From Mageeibacillus sp. UBA1046 (GTDB taxonomy: Bacteria; Bacillota; Clostridia; Saccharofermentanales; DTU023), in assembly GCA_002316595.1 (NCBI GenBank), contig DCDV01000025.1, positions 815 through 32,312 on the forward strand: a stretch of 31,498 bases of DNA. Direction: 5' to 3'. Of the stretch, positions 31,272 through 31,498 are shown piece by piece. Numbering within the stretch: position 1 is the stretch's first letter; every line of letters starts with the position of its first letter. The position numbers and the translations under genes were made by a program. The notes under the pieces were generated by a model that saw nothing but the letters and a program-made list of their open reading frames with translations, was not told where the DNA came from and made no database searches.

Positions 31272-31399
31272 ACTTAAGCCCGCTATGGCAGCTATGGGGA
31301 ATTTTTACTTAAGCCCGATATAGCAGCTATGGGGAATTTTTACTTAAGCCCGATATAGCAGCTATGGGGAATTTTACTTAAGCCCGACATAGCAGCAAT
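31261..31399. repeat. 35-bp tandem repeat array (4 copies)
   Basis: Units at 31261, 31296, 31331 and 31366 (the last is 34 bp). Each begins GGGGAATTTTTACTTAAGCC and ends AGCAGCTAT; copies 2 and 3 are identical. The first unit begins with the terminator 3' arm. Confidence 0.9.
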
Positions 31400-31498
31400 C
31401 AGGCATGAACAACTTCCATCTATGCGGCAGGGGATATGAATGGCGGACCGCAGTGTACGGGCATGAGCATCGCCATTCTCTTGTCTTATTGTTGGTAC
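31400..31498. other. Window end with second copy of the 23-bp direct repeat (31476-31498)
   Basis: No gene visible. The final 23 bases equal 29991-30013 exactly and the match stops only because the sequence does. Confidence 0.8.

Noticed and set aside
29991..31498. Insertion sequence or transposon bounded by 23-bp direct repeats
   Set aside because: The enclosed gene is an ABC receptor, no transposase or terminal inverted repeats were seen, and 23 bp is too long for a target duplication.

Overview
The window looks like part of a low-to-mid GC Bacillota (Clostridia-type) anaerobe. The evidence is an oxygen-sensitive glycyl-radical hydroxyproline dehydratase with its radical-SAM activase, a rubrerythrin, strong AGGAGG-type ribosome binding sites, CxxxC-type lipoproteins and agmatine fermentation genes. 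The odd length, the start inside hypD and an end that falls exactly on a 23-bp repeat suggest a whole assembly contig, so genes continue beyond both edges.

Layout. 1-2943 (minus): hypD (3' end missing) and hypE, converting trans-4-hydroxyproline to pyrroline-5-carboxylate, divergent from an XRE-cupin regulator at 3074. 3732-5134: an orphan 3' gene fragment, a terminator and two tandem, very acidic small proteins that share an N-terminal motif. 5169-7349 (minus): an unusual Old-Yellow-Enzyme-type flavoprotein with a long acidic insertion in its FAD domain. 7590-9158: ridA, tRNA-Arg(CCG) and an esterase. 9642-11183: arginine decarboxylase. 11362-16736: two KtrA/TrkA-N proteins, KtrB, an aromatic-acid-exporter-like protein, a sugar dehydrogenase-like lipoprotein and a small membrane protein. 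17029-17613: rubrerythrin. 17834-22748 (minus): XRE-cupin regulator followed by potABCD. 23422-29766: RpiR regulator, agmatine deiminase, agmatine/putrescine antiporter, NhaC antiporter and putrescine carbamoyltransferase. 30136-31203: an ABC substrate-binding lipoprotein.

Functional theme. Much of the window handles arginine, polyamines and proline-type amino acids. Arginine becomes agmatine (SpeA). Agmatine becomes N-carbamoylputrescine (AguA), then putrescine plus carbamoyl phosphate (PTC), with AguD-type exchange across the membrane and PotABCD polyamine import. Carbamate kinase, the ATP-yielding last step, is not in the window.

The most unusual property is the number of unrelated tandem repeats between genes (41, 75, 57, 23, 13 and 35 bp units). 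The 23-bp array in front of the XRE-pot operon carries evenly phased CTAAAC half-sites. Related half-sites form perfect dyads nearby and occur in the 41-bp array upstream of speA, which suggests a common polyamine-responsive operator. This is inference and untested.
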